Shown: in pieces, positions 40,988 to 50,316 of the stretch | Layout of the letters: the number at the start of each line of letters is the position of its first letter | Numbering within the stretch: the stretch's first letter is position 1 | NCBI RefSeq assembly: GCF_900538055.1 | Contig: NZ_UZAC03000003.1 | Coordinates: 1 to 64,000, forward strand | From: Pasteuria penetrans | GTDB lineage: Bacteria > Bacillota > Bacilli > Thermoactinomycetales > Thermoactinomycetaceae | Length of the DNA stretch: 64,000 nucleotides | Direction: 5' to 3' | Program-made: the position numbers and the translations under genes | The notes under the pieces: generated by a model | Told to the model about the DNA's origin: nothing | Databases searched by the model: none | Seen by the model: the letters and a program-made list of their open reading frames with translations, nothing else

Positions 40988-41815
40988 GTGCGGACTCTGT
41001 GGCGGGGGTTGTTTTTTTTTCTGAGGATTATTTCAGGGTTGTTTGGGATTATTGTGTGTTCGTTTTTTTTTTTCGTTTTGACTTCGGATTGGGAGGACTC
41101 AGAGTACGAAGATACCTTTTTGATGCAACGACAATCACCTTCCGCACAGGCCCTCCGACTCTCCATATATGCTGATTCCTCTTTTCGTAGGTATTATCCG
41201 AAATGGAAGCAGAAGATTGAGAGATGGGTACATCGTGCAGGTGTCCGTTTGTTTAAAAAGACACAGATTCAATTAAAAATTATTTGTTACCATCCATGGG
41301 AAACACGTTCCATATTGGATGGGGGTTCTTCCCTTTATCTCGATCATCTGAACTGGTTTTCCCAAAAAATTCATCGTTCTCCCGCCCCCGTGCATTTTGT
41401 GGTTGGTTTTACCGTGCGGGACGATTTTCTCAACCTGCGTACTCCTTCCCATTCCAAACAGGGTGGTTCCATGAACGGAACCCTAGGTGTGTCTGGAATG
41501 CGATGGCGAATGGATAGGGTGACAAAGGAAAAACGTCCGGATACTTCGGACCCTGTTTACAGTGTTGTTTACACGGGTCGTCGTCAAACAGGGGATGAGG
41601 GTATTGTTCTTACCCTACAGCATGAACTTTCCCATCTGTTGGGGATCCTTTCCCATGATGATCGTTCCCCAAATTTGATGAATTCGGTTTTGCATCAACA
41701 TACTTCCTATATTTCTCGTTGGTTACCAGAACATATTCCCATCATTCGGTCCTGGGCACTTGCCTACCTTCGTGATACAAGGAGGAACCCGCGTCGTTGT
41801 CCCATATCGTCGTAA
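40988..41815 (+). CDS. Membrane-anchored metzincin-like zinc protease
   Basis: A 275-residue predicted membrane-anchored protein. One hydrophobic segment (GLFFFLRIISGLFGIIVCSFFFFVLT) near the N-terminus, then an external domain whose C-terminal third contains LQHELSHLLGILSHDDRSPNLMNSVLH. This has the HExxHxxG core of metzincins, a third His shifted one residue later than the canonical HExxHxxGxxH, and a Met shortly after in NLMNSV that could be the Met-turn. I do not recognise the precise family. GTG 40988 has GGAGGGGG nine bases upstream; upstream frame to 40952 is open. It precedes aroQ. A spore-coat or wall protease is possible but unsupported. Confidence 0.7.
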   Translation: MRTLWRGLFFFLRIISGLFGIIVCSFFFFVLTSDWEDSEYEDTFLMQRQSPSAQALRLSIYADSSFRRYYPKWKQKIERWVHRAGVRLFKKTQIQLKIICYHPWETRSILDGGSSLYLDHLNWFSQKIHRSPAPVHFVVGFTVRDDFLNLRTPSHSKQGGSMNGTLGVSGMRWRMDRVTKEKRPDTSDPVYSVVYTGRRQTGDEGIVLTLQHELSHLLGILSHDDRSPNLMNSVLHQHTSYISRWLPEHIPIIRSWALAYLRDTRRNPRRCPISS

Positions 41816-41869
41816 GGATTTGAGGGGGTACATTCCTACAGGGTACAATGGCGTGAAGGGGGGATCTTG

Positions 41870-42310
41870 TTGATAGCGATACGTGTTATCCATGGTCCCA
41901 ATTTGCAACGTCTCGGCAGACGGGAGGTATCTATTTATGGGGAGCAAACCCTCGCTGAGCTGGATCAGCGATTAGTACGGCTGGGGAGAGAGTGGGGTTT
42001 GATGGTTACCTGTGTACAGCACTCCGGCGAGGGGGAACTGATGAAGGCCCTGAATGCGGCGGAGGAGGATGCACACGGGGTAGTTTTCAATCCGGGTGCT
42101 TATACCCATACGAGTTACGTTCTCCGTGATGCTGTGGCGGGTTTGCGGATCCCTGTTATCGAAGTACATTTGACCAACTTGTATGCCCGGGAGTCCTTTC
42201 GGTCCCGCTCCGTGATTGTTGATGTTTGCCATGGCCAGATTGTGGGCATGGGTGGCTTAAGCTATGAAGCTGCTTTGTGGACCCTACGTGGTTTGCTTGT
42301 AGATCAATGA
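41870..42310 (+). CDS. aroQ: Type II 3-dehydroquinate dehydratase
   Basis: A 146-residue shikimate-pathway enzyme converting 3-dehydroquinate to 3-dehydroshikimate. Residues typical of the type II enzyme are present: HGPNLQRLGRRE, the lid Tyr in SIYG, NPGAYTHTSYVLRDA with the catalytic His, and EVHLTNLYARESFR. TTG 41870 is preferred (AAGGGGGG six bases upstream); TTG 41867 would be too close. The aroQ-pepP/yqhT-efp order is the Bacillus yqhS-yqhT-efp cluster. Confidence 0.94.
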   Translation: MIAIRVIHGPNLQRLGRREVSIYGEQTLAELDQRLVRLGREWGLMVTCVQHSGEGELMKALNAAEEDAHGVVFNPGAYTHTSYVLRDAVAGLRIPVIEVHLTNLYARESFRSRSVIVDVCHGQIVGMGGLSYEAALWTLRGLLVDQ

Positions 42311-42322
42311 GGGGGATCGTGT

Positions 42323-43444
42323 GTGAGTGGACCATATGTTGGGCGTTTGGAACAATTACGGGCCCGGTTACGGCGCGAACATATTCCAGCGATTTTGATA
42401 ACCCAGCCTGACAATCGTCGTTACCTGACGGGTTTTACTGGTTCCCACGGTATCGTTTTGATTACAGCAACAGAAGCTGTTGTCATTACGGATGCCCGTT
42501 ATCGTGTACAGGTTGAGAACGAGGCACCCGATTACAAGCCAGTTTTACAAGGCAATATGGGATGGATAGCTGCTGTCATTACACAAGTCAAACGGTTGGA
42601 AGTAGGGACGGTGGCTTTTGAGGAAAATCACGTTACTGTTTCTATCCACCAACGCTTGCTTAAGGACTGCCCCGATACTACCTGGCGTGCGGTGGCGGGC
42701 TATGTGGAGGCATTGCGGATTGTTAAGGATGAACAGGAACTGATTCTTCTGCGTAAAGCAGCCCGGATTGCGGATCGTGCTTTTTTGCAGGTTGTGGGGC
42801 AACTGGGATCTGGGATGACAGAACGGTCGATAGCACGGGCTCTTTCGCGGAGTGTGGAGGATCAGGGGGCCTCGGGAATGGCCTTTGATACGATCGTTGC
42901 ATCTGGTAAGCGTTCGGCGTTGCCTCATGGGATTGCAACTGATGCCAAAATAGCCAAGGATGACATGGTGACTATCGATTTTGGTGCCGTGTATCACGGG
43001 TATTGTTCGGACATGACGCGCACATTTGTGTTGGGTGAACCCAACGAACAGCAGAGGGAAATACATTCCATTGTAGCTGCTGCACAGATGCGGGCCATGG
43101 AAGCCATTCGACCAGGAAAAACGGCCCATGAAATCGATGCAGCCGCACGGAATTATATATCGGAAAGGGGTTATGGGGAAGCGTTCATCCATTCTACTGG
43201 GCATGGGGTGGGCCTTTGTGTGCACGAGTTGCCCAACTTAGCGCAACGGCAGCGGGACACACGTTTGGTGCCTGGTATGGTGGTGACGTTGGAGCCGGGT
43301 ATTTATCTCCCCGGTGTTGGTGGGGTGCGGATAGAAGATGTCGTTCTCGTTACAGAAGAGGGTGCTCAATTCTTGACGCATGCTCCTCGTATGATTTGTC
43401 TACGAGATATATTGAAGAGGGTGGGGGAGAAGGCGGTTGATTAG
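42323..43444 (+). CDS. Xaa-Pro aminopeptidase-like M24 peptidase (YqhT/PapA)
   Basis: A 373-residue M24 peptidase with creatinase-type N-terminal domain and pita-bread catalytic domain. Five metal ligands are in place: [19 protein letters not shown] (two Asp), STGHGVG (His), [11 protein letters not shown] (Glu), [10 protein letters not shown] (Glu). It removes N-terminal residues before proline. GTG 42323 has GAGGGGG seven bases upstream. It overlaps efp by eight bases, so both are translated together; the link of this peptidase to EF-P, which rescues stalls at proline stretches, is conserved across Bacillota. Confidence 0.94.
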   Translation: MSGPYVGRLEQLRARLRREHIPAILITQPDNRRYLTGFTGSHGIVLITATEAVVITDARYRVQVENEAPDYKPVLQGNMGWIAAVITQVKRLEVGTVAFEENHVTVSIHQRLLKDCPDTTWRAVAGYVEALRIVKDEQELILLRKAARIADRAFLQVVGQLGSGMTERSIARALSRSVEDQGASGMAFDTIVASGKRSALPHGIATDAKIAKDDMVTIDFGAVYHGYCSDMTRTFVLGEPNEQQREIHSIVAAAQMRAMEAIRPGKTAHEIDAAARNYISERGYGEAFIHSTGHGVGLCVHELPNLAQRQRDTRLVPGMVVTLEPGIYLPGVGGVRIEDVVLVTEEGAQFLTHAPRMICLRDILKRVGEKAVD

Positions 43445-43994
43445 TGTAAATGATTTCCGTACGGGTATAACCATTGAATTGGAGCAGGGGGCATGGACAG
43501 TTTTAGAATTTCAGCATGTGAAACCTGGTAAGGGTGCTGCCTTTGTTCGTTCCAAATTGCGTAATATTTCTACGGGTGTCATTCAGGAACGTACATTTCG
43601 TGCGGGTGAAAAGGTGGTTCCCGCCCATGTGGAAAATGTGACTATGAAGTATCTCTATAAAAATGGGGACAATTATACCTTTATGAGTATGGAAAATTAT
43701 GAGCAAATGGAATTATCTTCCTCCCAATTGGAATATGAACTTCAATTCCTGCAAGAGGAAATGGAAGTTCAGATGATCTCCTACAAGGGGAAAATTATAG
43801 GTATTGAATTGCCCAATTCAGTGATCCTGGAGGTAATAGAAACAGATCCCGGGGTACGCGGTGATACGGCCACTGGGGGATCCAAACCGGCCAAGTTGTC
43901 AACTGGTTTGATGGTGCAAGTGCCCATGTTCATCAATGTAGGGGATCGTTTAGTGATTGATACACGAAGTGGGGGTTATGTATCGCGGTCCTGA
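43437..43994 (+). CDS. efp: Elongation factor P
   Basis: A 185-residue EF-P, normal length, with three beta-barrel domains. The tip loop carries Lys in [11 protein letters not shown], the residue modified in this family to stimulate peptide-bond formation at polyproline. The C-terminal OB-domain motif [41 protein letters not shown] is complete. TTG 43437 begins inside the end of the upstream peptidase gene. In Bacillus the spoIIIA operon follows; here it does not. Confidence 0.96.
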   Translation: MISVNDFRTGITIELEQGAWTVLEFQHVKPGKGAAFVRSKLRNISTGVIQERTFRAGEKVVPAHVENVTMKYLYKNGDNYTFMSMENYEQMELSSSQLEYELQFLQEEMEVQMISYKGKIIGIELPNSVILEVIETDPGVRGDTATGGSKPAKLSTGLMVQVPMFINVGDRLVIDTRSGGYVSRS

Positions 43995-44139
43995 TGGCTA
44001 TATCTCCCCATGGAGAGAGAATGGCATTATTGATTTCTATGGGTCCCTGTTTTTTGAGGAGGTATGGATCGATCGGGCAGGAAGAGAGGGATGGGGTTTA
44101 GAAGTATTCCCCTGCTAGGGCTTCTGATGAGGTAATATT

Positions 44140-46668
44140 TTGATCATAGAGGGTGGTATATTGGTTGGGAGAGGATATACCCCTCTCTTACCTGATCGAC
44201 GGGACCAATGGGCGGTTTCCCTGGCTGGAAGCGCCTGGTTGGGAGTACTTTGGGTTGCATCTCTCCCCTTTTCCTTTGCGTGGATCGTTCCATTATTCTG
44301 TGGAATTTGTGGTGGAATGGTAGGTTTCTTTTCTAAAAAAAAATCCCTTCCATGGTATCGGATGGCGGCTTGCAGTTTGTGGGTGGCAGCCGTATTTTCT
44401 GGATGGTGGATTGTATCGGAGGAGGTATTCAATCAACCAGGACTTCCCCTGACAGGTAGGGGTAGACTGGTGATTGTGTTGGATGAGACGTTTTGGTGCA
44501 CTAGGGGAAGAAGTAGGGTACATGCTACCATAACCCATCGGGTGGTCCGAAAAGAGGGGACATGGTCCCCCCTTTCCGTCCCCACGGGGGCCAGTGTAGG
44601 GTTTCCCTGCCCCCCTTTATCACGGGGGTATATCCCTCCCCATGGGGGGGTGGGGGACGATTTTTTTTTGCCCCGTGGTACGGAGTTACAGTTGACAGGG
44701 CATTGGGGTCCGGCCCCCGGAGCCCGTAATCCGGGGGCCATAGATCTACGCTCCTATTTACGGCGTCATCGCGTTCATCTGTTGCTTTTTCCTGATCGAG
44801 ATGTCCCTATAACTTGGACGAGGGTACCCCCGATCCCCTGGGTCTGGGTGGATCATCTCCGCTTTATTCTGCGAACCCGCATCCAACAATGTTTCCCTCC
44901 CCCTCTGGCGGGTTTTGTTCTATCCATGATGTTGGGGGATAAGGGATTGCTTGATGTGGATACCAAACTCTCCTACACGTTGCTGGGTTTGGGCCACATT
45001 CTAACCGTTTCTGGTTTGCATGTAGGGTTTGTTATGGGTTTCATGGTCCTTTTGGGTAGGGGAATAGGGCTACCCCGGTGTGCGTATAGGACCCTTGCCG
45101 CCCTTGCTGTCCTTACCTTTGTACTTATATCGGGCGTCGGCCCCGCCGTCGTACGCGCAGGTGGAATGGCTATTCTCCTATTGATAGCGGATCAGAGGGG
45201 AGGCAGGTTTTCCCGACAGGCATGGGCCATTATGTTGGGAATGGCCTTACTTCTTCGCCCCCAATTGGCTTTGGATCTAGGTTTTCAGCTGAGCTATAGC
45301 GTTACCCTGGCCCTGTTGACTCTAGCACCGGCCCTCGCGGAACGATTCTCCCGGTTCCTCCGGTGTGGGTGTACGGTGATGGCCATTCAATGTTCCGCTC
45401 AATTGGTTTCCTTCCCACTGCTCATGACCCTCATGCCCGTTGTTTCTATATTCAGTTTACCCCTTAATCTTTTATTGGTTCCTATGCTAGGCATCCTTAT
45501 TTTTCCCCTTGCGGTGATCGTGCCTGCTGTGAGTTTTCTTTTTCCCATTGTAGCCATAAGGATGGGATATGCAATGGGTCATTATTTTTTCCTGTTGCAG
45601 AAATGGGTTCATGAGCTTTCTACCTTGCGGGGAACGCGAATGGTTCTACCCATTTCCCATCCTCTTTTGTTGGTTCCATGGTATTTGACGCTTTGTTATC
45701 TCCTCTGGTCCTGGTTACGATGGCCACGTGTGCGTAGTTTTCACAGAGTAGTGGGTTTGTCCTTAACCTTTGGTTTATTCGTTTTTTTCTCTGTGGTTCG
45801 TTTTCTCCCCCTCGCATCCGCTGAAGTGAGGATGACGGTATTGGATGTGGGGCAAGGAGATGCCCTAGTCTTGGAGTGGCCCGATGGGCGTGTATGGTTA
45901 GTAGATACAGGGGGAAGGTTTCATCGCAATGGTGAATTCCTTCCCCCTTCCTGGTTATCTACTGTATGGGATGCGGGTACGCAGGTGATCCTTCCCTTTC
46001 TTTGGAAACGAGGGATTGTCCAGATTGATATGCTCATTCTTACCCATGGAGATTTGGATCACATAGGGGGGGCAAGGAGTATAGCAGAATATCTCCCCAT
46101 TCGTTATCTGTTGCGCAATCCCCATCCCCCCTCGGTAGAGGAGAGGGAGTTGGTGGCATTTCTTCGGGGAAAAGGAACGAAAATCATAGAGGCTTCCCGT
46201 GGTTTGGGAGGTATGATAGGGCCTGGGATTCATTGGTATGTCTTGCACCCCCATAGAGAGTGGATTTCCCCTTCCATTAATGAGAGTAGTTTGGTACTAT
46301 CCCTCAACATCTATGGTCGACGTTTTCTCCTCACTGGGGATATAGAAGGTGGGGGTGAACAGGAGCTATTGAGTATAGAGGGGGATGATATTTCATCGAT
46401 CGATGTTCTTAAGGTAGCCCACCATGGTAGTAGGACCTCTACCCAGCAGGTGTGGGTGGATAGGACGAAACCTGTTTATGCGATCATTTCTGTTGGGGCG
46501 AACAACCGCTATGGTCATCCCGCCGAGGATGTGTTGGATCGGTTGGTTCGGCAGGGTACCATCGTTTTGCGTACGGATCAATATGGTGCGGTTACCCTTC
46601 GTATTCGTCCTGCTGGTTGGTCTATCACTGCTATGTTTCCCTATGGTGTGGGGGAGGAATCCCAATGA
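44140..46668 (+). CDS. comEC: ComEC/Rec2 DNA-uptake channel
   Basis: An 842-residue ComEC. N-terminal helices and an OB-like region (residues 100-230), the Competence domain of about eight membrane helices (FVLSMMLGDKGLL...LGLGHILTVSGLHVGF...GVGPAVVRAGGMAILLL, residues 265-540), then a metallo-beta-lactamase domain (VLDVGQGDALVLEWPDG, LILTHGDLDHIGG, LTGDIEGGGEQELL, VAHHGSRTST). It forms the inner-membrane channel for single-stranded DNA in transformation. comEA and comEB are not adjacent. TTG 44140 follows GAGG; a later TTG at 44161 is possible. Reading frame and motifs are intact. Confidence 0.92.
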   Translation: MIIEGGILVGRGYTPLLPDRRDQWAVSLAGSAWLGVLWVASLPFSFAWIVPLFCGICGGMVGFFSKKKSLPWYRMAACSLWVAAVFSGWWIVSEEVFNQPGLPLTGRGRLVIVLDETFWCTRGRSRVHATITHRVVRKEGTWSPLSVPTGASVGFPCPPLSRGYIPPHGGVGDDFFLPRGTELQLTGHWGPAPGARNPGAIDLRSYLRRHRVHLLLFPDRDVPITWTRVPPIPWVWVDHLRFILRTRIQQCFPPPLAGFVLSMMLGDKGLLDVDTKLSYTLLGLGHILTVSGLHVGFVMGFMVLLGRGIGLPRCAYRTLAALAVLTFVLISGVGPAVVRAGGMAILLLIADQRGGRFSRQAWAIMLGMALLLRPQLALDLGFQLSYSVTLALLTLAPALAERFSRFLRCGCTVMAIQCSAQLVSFPLLMTLMPVVSIFSLPLNLLLVPMLGILIFPLAVIVPAVSFLFPIVAIRMGYAMGHYFFLLQKWVHELSTLRGTRMVLPISHPLLLVPWYLTLCYLLWSWLRWPRVRSFHRVVGLSLTFGLFVFFSVVRFLPLASAEVRMTVLDVGQGDALVLEWPDGRVWLVDTGGRFHRNGEFLPPSWLSTVWDAGTQVILPFLWKRGIVQIDMLILTHGDLDHIGGARSIAEYLPIRYLLRNPHPPSVEERELVAFLRGKGTKIIEASRGLGGMIGPGIHWYVLHPHREWISPSINESSLVLSLNIYGRRFLLTGDIEGGGEQELLSIEGDDISSIDVLKVAHHGSRTSTQQVWVDRTKPVYAIISVGANNRYGHPAEDVLDRLVRQGTIVLRTDQYGAVTLRIRPAGWSITAMFPYGVGEESQ

Positions 46669-46839
46669 GTATGCCTATGGTTTAGTTGCACCCTCATCTG
46701 ATACTGATGCAGAAGAAAGTAGACTTTGAACAGGGGAATATGTAGAACATTGGAGGGATCCTATGGGGTTGGGCGACCGAAAAGGAGGAAAAAGTTCCTA
46801 TCCGTAGGGAGGGGGATTCTTGTGAACGAGGGTGAGAAT

Positions 46840-47167
46840 AGTGCCGATGATGGATTGCGTTCCCATGATCTGGAGGTTATTCCGTCTGTTTTTATGGTCC
46901 GAAGATCCGGCCCAATCTTCAGACCCTTTAGGTCCTACTTCGATTGTGGGGATGTTGCGCTTCGAGGTTCCGGTGACTTCCCCCCGTGGATCTTTCCGAT
47001 TTCCACCGGGCAGGGGTATTACCCTGCCTTTTCCTAGACCGCTCACTACCAGGGCTCTTTACCCCAGCAGCGCTAGGCGGTTGGAAACCAGCCACCTAAC
47101 CAGCCACCTACCAGCTGATTCCGAAGGTCCAGACAACCTTCATCTCTTGTACAACTTCTTGACACAC
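46840..47167 (-). ncRNA. structured-RNA-like repeat family, copy F (inverted)
   Basis: On the minus strand the segment starts with GTGTGTC at 47167, then AGTTGTACAAG..GAAGGTTGT as in copy D, then TTCCAACCGCCTAGCG(C)TGCTG and the TAGTGAGCGGTCTAGGAAAAGG block of copy C. Near 46930 it also carries CGAAGTAGGACCTAAA, identical to copy C at about 58661-58676. The piece lies next to repeat R3 copy 2 (47235-47390). No frame is preserved. Confidence 0.5.
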
Positions 47168-47234
47168 GTAGGCCAATCAATTCTCTTGCCATCCTTGTCC
47201 GTGCTCTGCCCTTTCCCTATCGCGCTATCTTCAC

Positions 47235-47390
47235 CTTGGCGTCCTGGAAACGACTCTTTATAAAGAACGAACCCTTCTTCACCCCATGATATGCAAGGAC
47301 CCTTTTCCTCCTCTTCAGAGGTTTGGCATCGCATTTGCTTGGTGAATTTATATCCCCTGCGGGTTCCCTCATGGAAAGGGTCCACCATCC
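47235..47390. repeat. dispersed repeat R3, copy 2
   Basis: Second copy of the segment at 36777-36895, longer by about 35 bases in the middle. It sits directly at the 5' side of RNA-like copy F, so that element may have inserted beside or into it. Confidence 0.6.
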
Positions 47391-47643
47391 TTTCTTTTCC
47401 TTCCCCCAGGTTTGGTATATGGGATGGATCGGGGGTTTTGCCGCCCGAGCACCAATGGATCTTTCCCTCCTCCCCCCCTCTACACCATCTTATCTTCCTA
47501 GAGGGTGCGGATAGCTCCCCTCAAGAGGTTGATCCGATATTTTATTGTGATTGGGGGTAGGGGTTGGTTTGGTTCTAGATGGGAAGGAAACAGGCATACC
47601 AATGAAAGACAACCTTGATTGGATTCTAGGGGGGTGCCTTTGT

Positions 47644-48354
47644 ATGCAGCCTGTGTCATGGAAGAGGAATCATGGGAATAAGGGTAGGGCCCTCTCTTAC
47701 GTTAGATCCCGCTCGACCCCGTGGGGTTCACCCCGTCCCCCGAGCCAGCTGCTGGCAGGAGGTAGACGATGGTTGCGTCGGCTGGGTGTACAGAGTATAC
47801 TGGTTCTCGTTTTGTCGGTATTCACCCTGGGAATCTTCCACATTCGTTCCCCCATAGTGCAACCTGTTACCTCCTGGCTTGTTGATTCCTTGCATAAGGA
47901 TATGAACTTTATTGCTGTAAAGGCATGGTACCAGAAAAATATTGGTTCCATACCCTCCTTTTTACCTGTTTTTTCTGAAATAACGGGTAGGTCTGCGGAA
48001 CCCAGGTCGGTTGTTACGCCCGCTTCATCAAGGACAGGGGTTCGGACGATTGCGAATAGGAGACCCTTTGTTAGTGTTTACTTACCAGCACGACAAAAAG
48101 TTAGTGTAACGCGCCCGGGTAAAGTGTTGTCGGTGGTCATGATTCCCCACGTCGGGTATCGGATGATGATTCAGCATGCCAATGATTGGGCCACCTGTCT
48201 GGAGGGCATACAAAACCCACATGTTAGGGTGCAGGATAAGGTTCGGGTAGGGCAGTCCCTAGGTGAGGGCGGTGAGGATGGCCATCTGGTGACACTTTCG
48301 GCATGGTACCAGGGTCGCCCAGTGGATTCTACGGGGTGGTTCTCCCTTGCCTAG
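47644..48354 (+). CDS. spoIVFA: SpoIVFA-like regulator of sigma-K processing
   Basis: A 236-residue protein at the spoIVFA position. A basic N-terminal cytosolic part (about 45 residues) is followed by one membrane helix (SILVLVLSVFTLGIFHI) and an external domain with a degenerate M23/LytM-like fold (YLPARQKVSVTRPGKVLSVVMIPHVGYRMMIQHANDWATCLEGI...VRVQDKVRVGQSLGEGGEDGHLVTLSAWYQGRPVD). SpoIVFA anchors and restrains the SpoIVFB protease in the outer forespore membrane. ATG 47644 is chosen because AGGGGGG is nine bases upstream. It overlaps spoIVFB by eight bases. Confidence 0.85.
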   Translation: MQPVSWKRNHGNKGRALSYVRSRSTPWGSPRPPSQLLAGGRRWLRRLGVQSILVLVLSVFTLGIFHIRSPIVQPVTSWLVDSLHKDMNFIAVKAWYQKNIGSIPSFLPVFSEITGRSAEPRSVVTPASSRTGVRTIANRRPFVSVYLPARQKVSVTRPGKVLSVVMIPHVGYRMMIQHANDWATCLEGIQNPHVRVQDKVRVGQSLGEGGEDGHLVTLSAWYQGRPVDSTGWFSLA

Positions 48355-49312
48355 GTACCCCTGGCCCTGGCAGGGAATTCGGGTTACTATACATCCCCTG
48401 CTGATGGCGATGATTGTTCTTTCTGTATGGACGGGTCATCATCTTGAGATAGCAACCCTAATGGTATTGTTGGTGGTTCACGAATTGGGGCATGTTACGG
48501 CGGCTTGGTCCTATGGTTGGAGGATTACCGCGCTTCATTTCCTTCCCTTTGGCGGGGTTGCTGAGGTGGATGATCATGGTTACACCCACTGGCAACAGGA
48601 AATCGTGGTAGCCCTGGCGGGTCCCTTTTATCATTTGCTACTGATAGCTATGGGTTTCGGTTTACAGACGGTACTCGAATCCATGGATTGGGGGTACAGG
48701 GACCCGGGGGGATTCAGTTTGTATTTTGTTTATTGTAATATTTTCCTAGCCTCATTCAATCTTTTGCCTGTTTATCCGTTGGATGGTGGTCGTATTGTAC
48801 AGGCACTATTGAGCTTGTGCATGCCCTGGCGCCGGGCTTGGATTTGGACCCTTTGCATTAGTATGCTGGGCGTTTTTGTCCTTCTTGTTCTGGCTTTTTC
48901 GATACAGAGAACGGGGGTTGCTTGGCATTTTGTGGGTATTGCGGTTTTCTTGGGGTTGGCTAATTGGCGGGCTATACGCGACTCATACTATCGTCAATTA
49001 CGTTTTTTGCTGTATCGCTTCGTGCACGGTCCCCCTCCCCGTGCAACCCCGGTGACGTTATGTCCCGATCCATCGGCCACGGTGGAGCAGGTATTACAGC
49101 TGTTATATCGTGAACGACATCATATGATTCTTATTCCCTCCACAAGGTATGGTACATTGGCGGTCATGGAGGCCTCCTTGCTGAAGTGGTACTTCAGAAA
49201 TCGTAGTATGGCTTTTCCCTTGCGTGATTTGCTCCTCTCATGGTACACTCAGGGGAGATCTTGCTTTGTTCGGCGAGGGGTGAAGGGAAACAGGGAAAAG
49301 GAGGTCATTTGA
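48347..49312 (+). CDS. spoIVFB: Intramembrane metalloprotease SpoIVFB
   Basis: A 321-residue site-2-type protease that cleaves pro-sigma-K during sporulation. The zinc site HELGH lies in a membrane helix ([20 protein letters not shown]) and the third ligand Asp in [15 protein letters not shown]. About six hydrophobic helices are followed by a C-terminal CBS-like part ([27 protein letters not shown]) that senses ATP in the B. subtilis protein. TTG 48347 is inside the end of spoIVFA, implying coupled translation. The stop is only five bases before rplU. Confidence 0.93.
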   Translation: MPRYPWPWQGIRVTIHPLLMAMIVLSVWTGHHLEIATLMVLLVVHELGHVTAAWSYGWRITALHFLPFGGVAEVDDHGYTHWQQEIVVALAGPFYHLLLIAMGFGLQTVLESMDWGYRDPGGFSLYFVYCNIFLASFNLLPVYPLDGGRIVQALLSLCMPWRRAWIWTLCISMLGVFVLLVLAFSIQRTGVAWHFVGIAVFLGLANWRAIRDSYYRQLRFLLYRFVHGPPPRATPVTLCPDPSATVEQVLQLLYRERHHMILIPSTRYGTLAVMEASLLKWYFRNRSMAFPLRDLLLSWYTQGRSCFVRRGVKGNREKEVI

Positions 49313-49317
49313 GAGGT

Positions 49318-49647
49318 ATGTATGCTATAGTAGAAACGGGTAGCAAGCAGTACAGGGTTGAAGAGGGCAGGTATATCGACGTCGAGAAGCTGCCGGTTGA
49401 AGTAGATCATGAGGTTCGTTTGGATCAGGTGGTGTTGTTGGCCCCATCGGGAGAACAATGCCAAGTAGGGGTTCCTTATGTAGAGAGTGCGTCTGTGGTT
49501 GCGAAGGTGGTGCACCATGGTCGTGGTAAGAAGGTTGTAGTGTTCAAACATAAGCCCAAGACCAATTACTACATGCGGAAGCAAGGACATCGCCAGGGAT
49601 ATACTCGTCTTATGGTCGAGCGTATTGAGATTGGGAAGGCTACTTAG
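49318..49647 (+). CDS. rplU: 50S ribosomal protein L21
   Basis: A 109-residue L21: [17 protein letters not shown], then the beta-barrel region and [26 protein letters not shown] 49318 is the canonical start. AGGAGG at 49299-49304 would suit TTG 49309 better (four extra codons), so either may be used. Because spoIVFB ends at 49312, there is no room for the L21 leader RNA that regulates rplU in many Bacillota. Confidence 0.95.
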   Translation: MYAIVETGSKQYRVEEGRYIDVEKLPVEVDHEVRLDQVVLLAPSGEQCQVGVPYVESASVVAKVVHHGRGKKVVVFKHKPKTNYYMRKQGHRQGYTRLMVERIEIGKAT

Positions 49648-49659
49648 GTTTCCCCGAGT

Positions 49660-50034
49660 ATGATTAGGGTTGTCCTCTTTTTCGATGATACCCATCGTAT
49701 GGTCAGGATCCGGCTACGGGGTCATGCTGGAGCGGCTCTTTATGGTCGTGATCCTGTTTGTGCTGGGGTATCGGCTGTGGTTTTGGGTATCGTTCATGCG
49801 GCTGATGAACTGCTGGGATGTTCCTTAGTGCATGGAAAGTCCATGCCGGGTGATTTGGATTGTCGTTTGCCCAAGGAGGGTTCGGTTGTTCCTGAGGTAC
49901 AGGAGAGGATGGAGTTTTTGTTGGCCGTTATGGCTTCTATTTTGCGGGCCATATCCGCTGATCATCCCCAGTATGTGTCGGTTAAGACGGAAGGGAGCCG
50001 ATCTTTAGATCGGGGAGAGGGGAGGTGCGATTGA
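49660..50034 (+). CDS. prp: Ribosomal-processing cysteine protease Prp (YsxB)
   Basis: A 124-residue Prp homologue: His in RLRGHAGAALYG and Cys in DPVCAGVSAVV are the catalytic pair. Prp trims the N-terminal extension of ribosomal protein L27, and the L27 gene that follows has exactly that extension. Encoded between rplU and rpmA as in all genomes with the system; its stop overlaps the rpmA start region (rpmA GTG is directly adjacent). Confidence 0.93.
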   Translation: MIRVVLFFDDTHRMVRIRLRGHAGAALYGRDPVCAGVSAVVLGIVHAADELLGCSLVHGKSMPGDLDCRLPKEGSVVPEVQERMEFLLAVMASILRAISADHPQYVSVKTEGSRSLDRGEGRCD

Positions 50035-50316
50035 GTGCGTATTGATTTGCAGTTTTTTGCTTCTAAAAAGGGTGTTGGATCTACTAAGAACGGTCGCGAT
50101 AGTAGGGCGAAACGACTGGGATGCAAACGTGGTGATGGTCAGTGGGTCCACGCGGGTACGATTTTGGTTCGGCAGCGCGGTACGAAGATTCATCCAGGAC
50201 AAAATGTGGGTCGCGGTGGTGACGATACGCTCTATGCATCTGTGACGGGTAAGGTACGCTTCGAGCGGTATGGAAAGCATCGTAGGCGTGTTTGTATTGA
50301 GCCCCAGGCTGGATAG
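50035..50316 (+). CDS. rpmA: 50S ribosomal protein L27 with Prp-cleaved N-terminal extension
   Basis: A 93-residue L27. It begins [23 protein letters not shown]: the first nine residues (LQFFA site) are the extension removed by Prp to expose the SKKG terminus that reaches the peptidyl-transferase centre. GRGGDDTL and the rest are standard. GTG 50035 immediately follows the prp stop. Confidence 0.96.
   Translation: MRIDLQFFASKKGVGSTKNGRDSRAKRLGCKRGDGQWVHAGTILVRQRGTKIHPGQNVGRGGDDTLYASVTGKVRFERYGKHRRRVCIEPQAG

Noticed and set aside
49240-49317. L21 leader RNA ahead of rplU
   Set aside because: spoIVFB coding sequence runs to five bases before rplU, leaving no leader.
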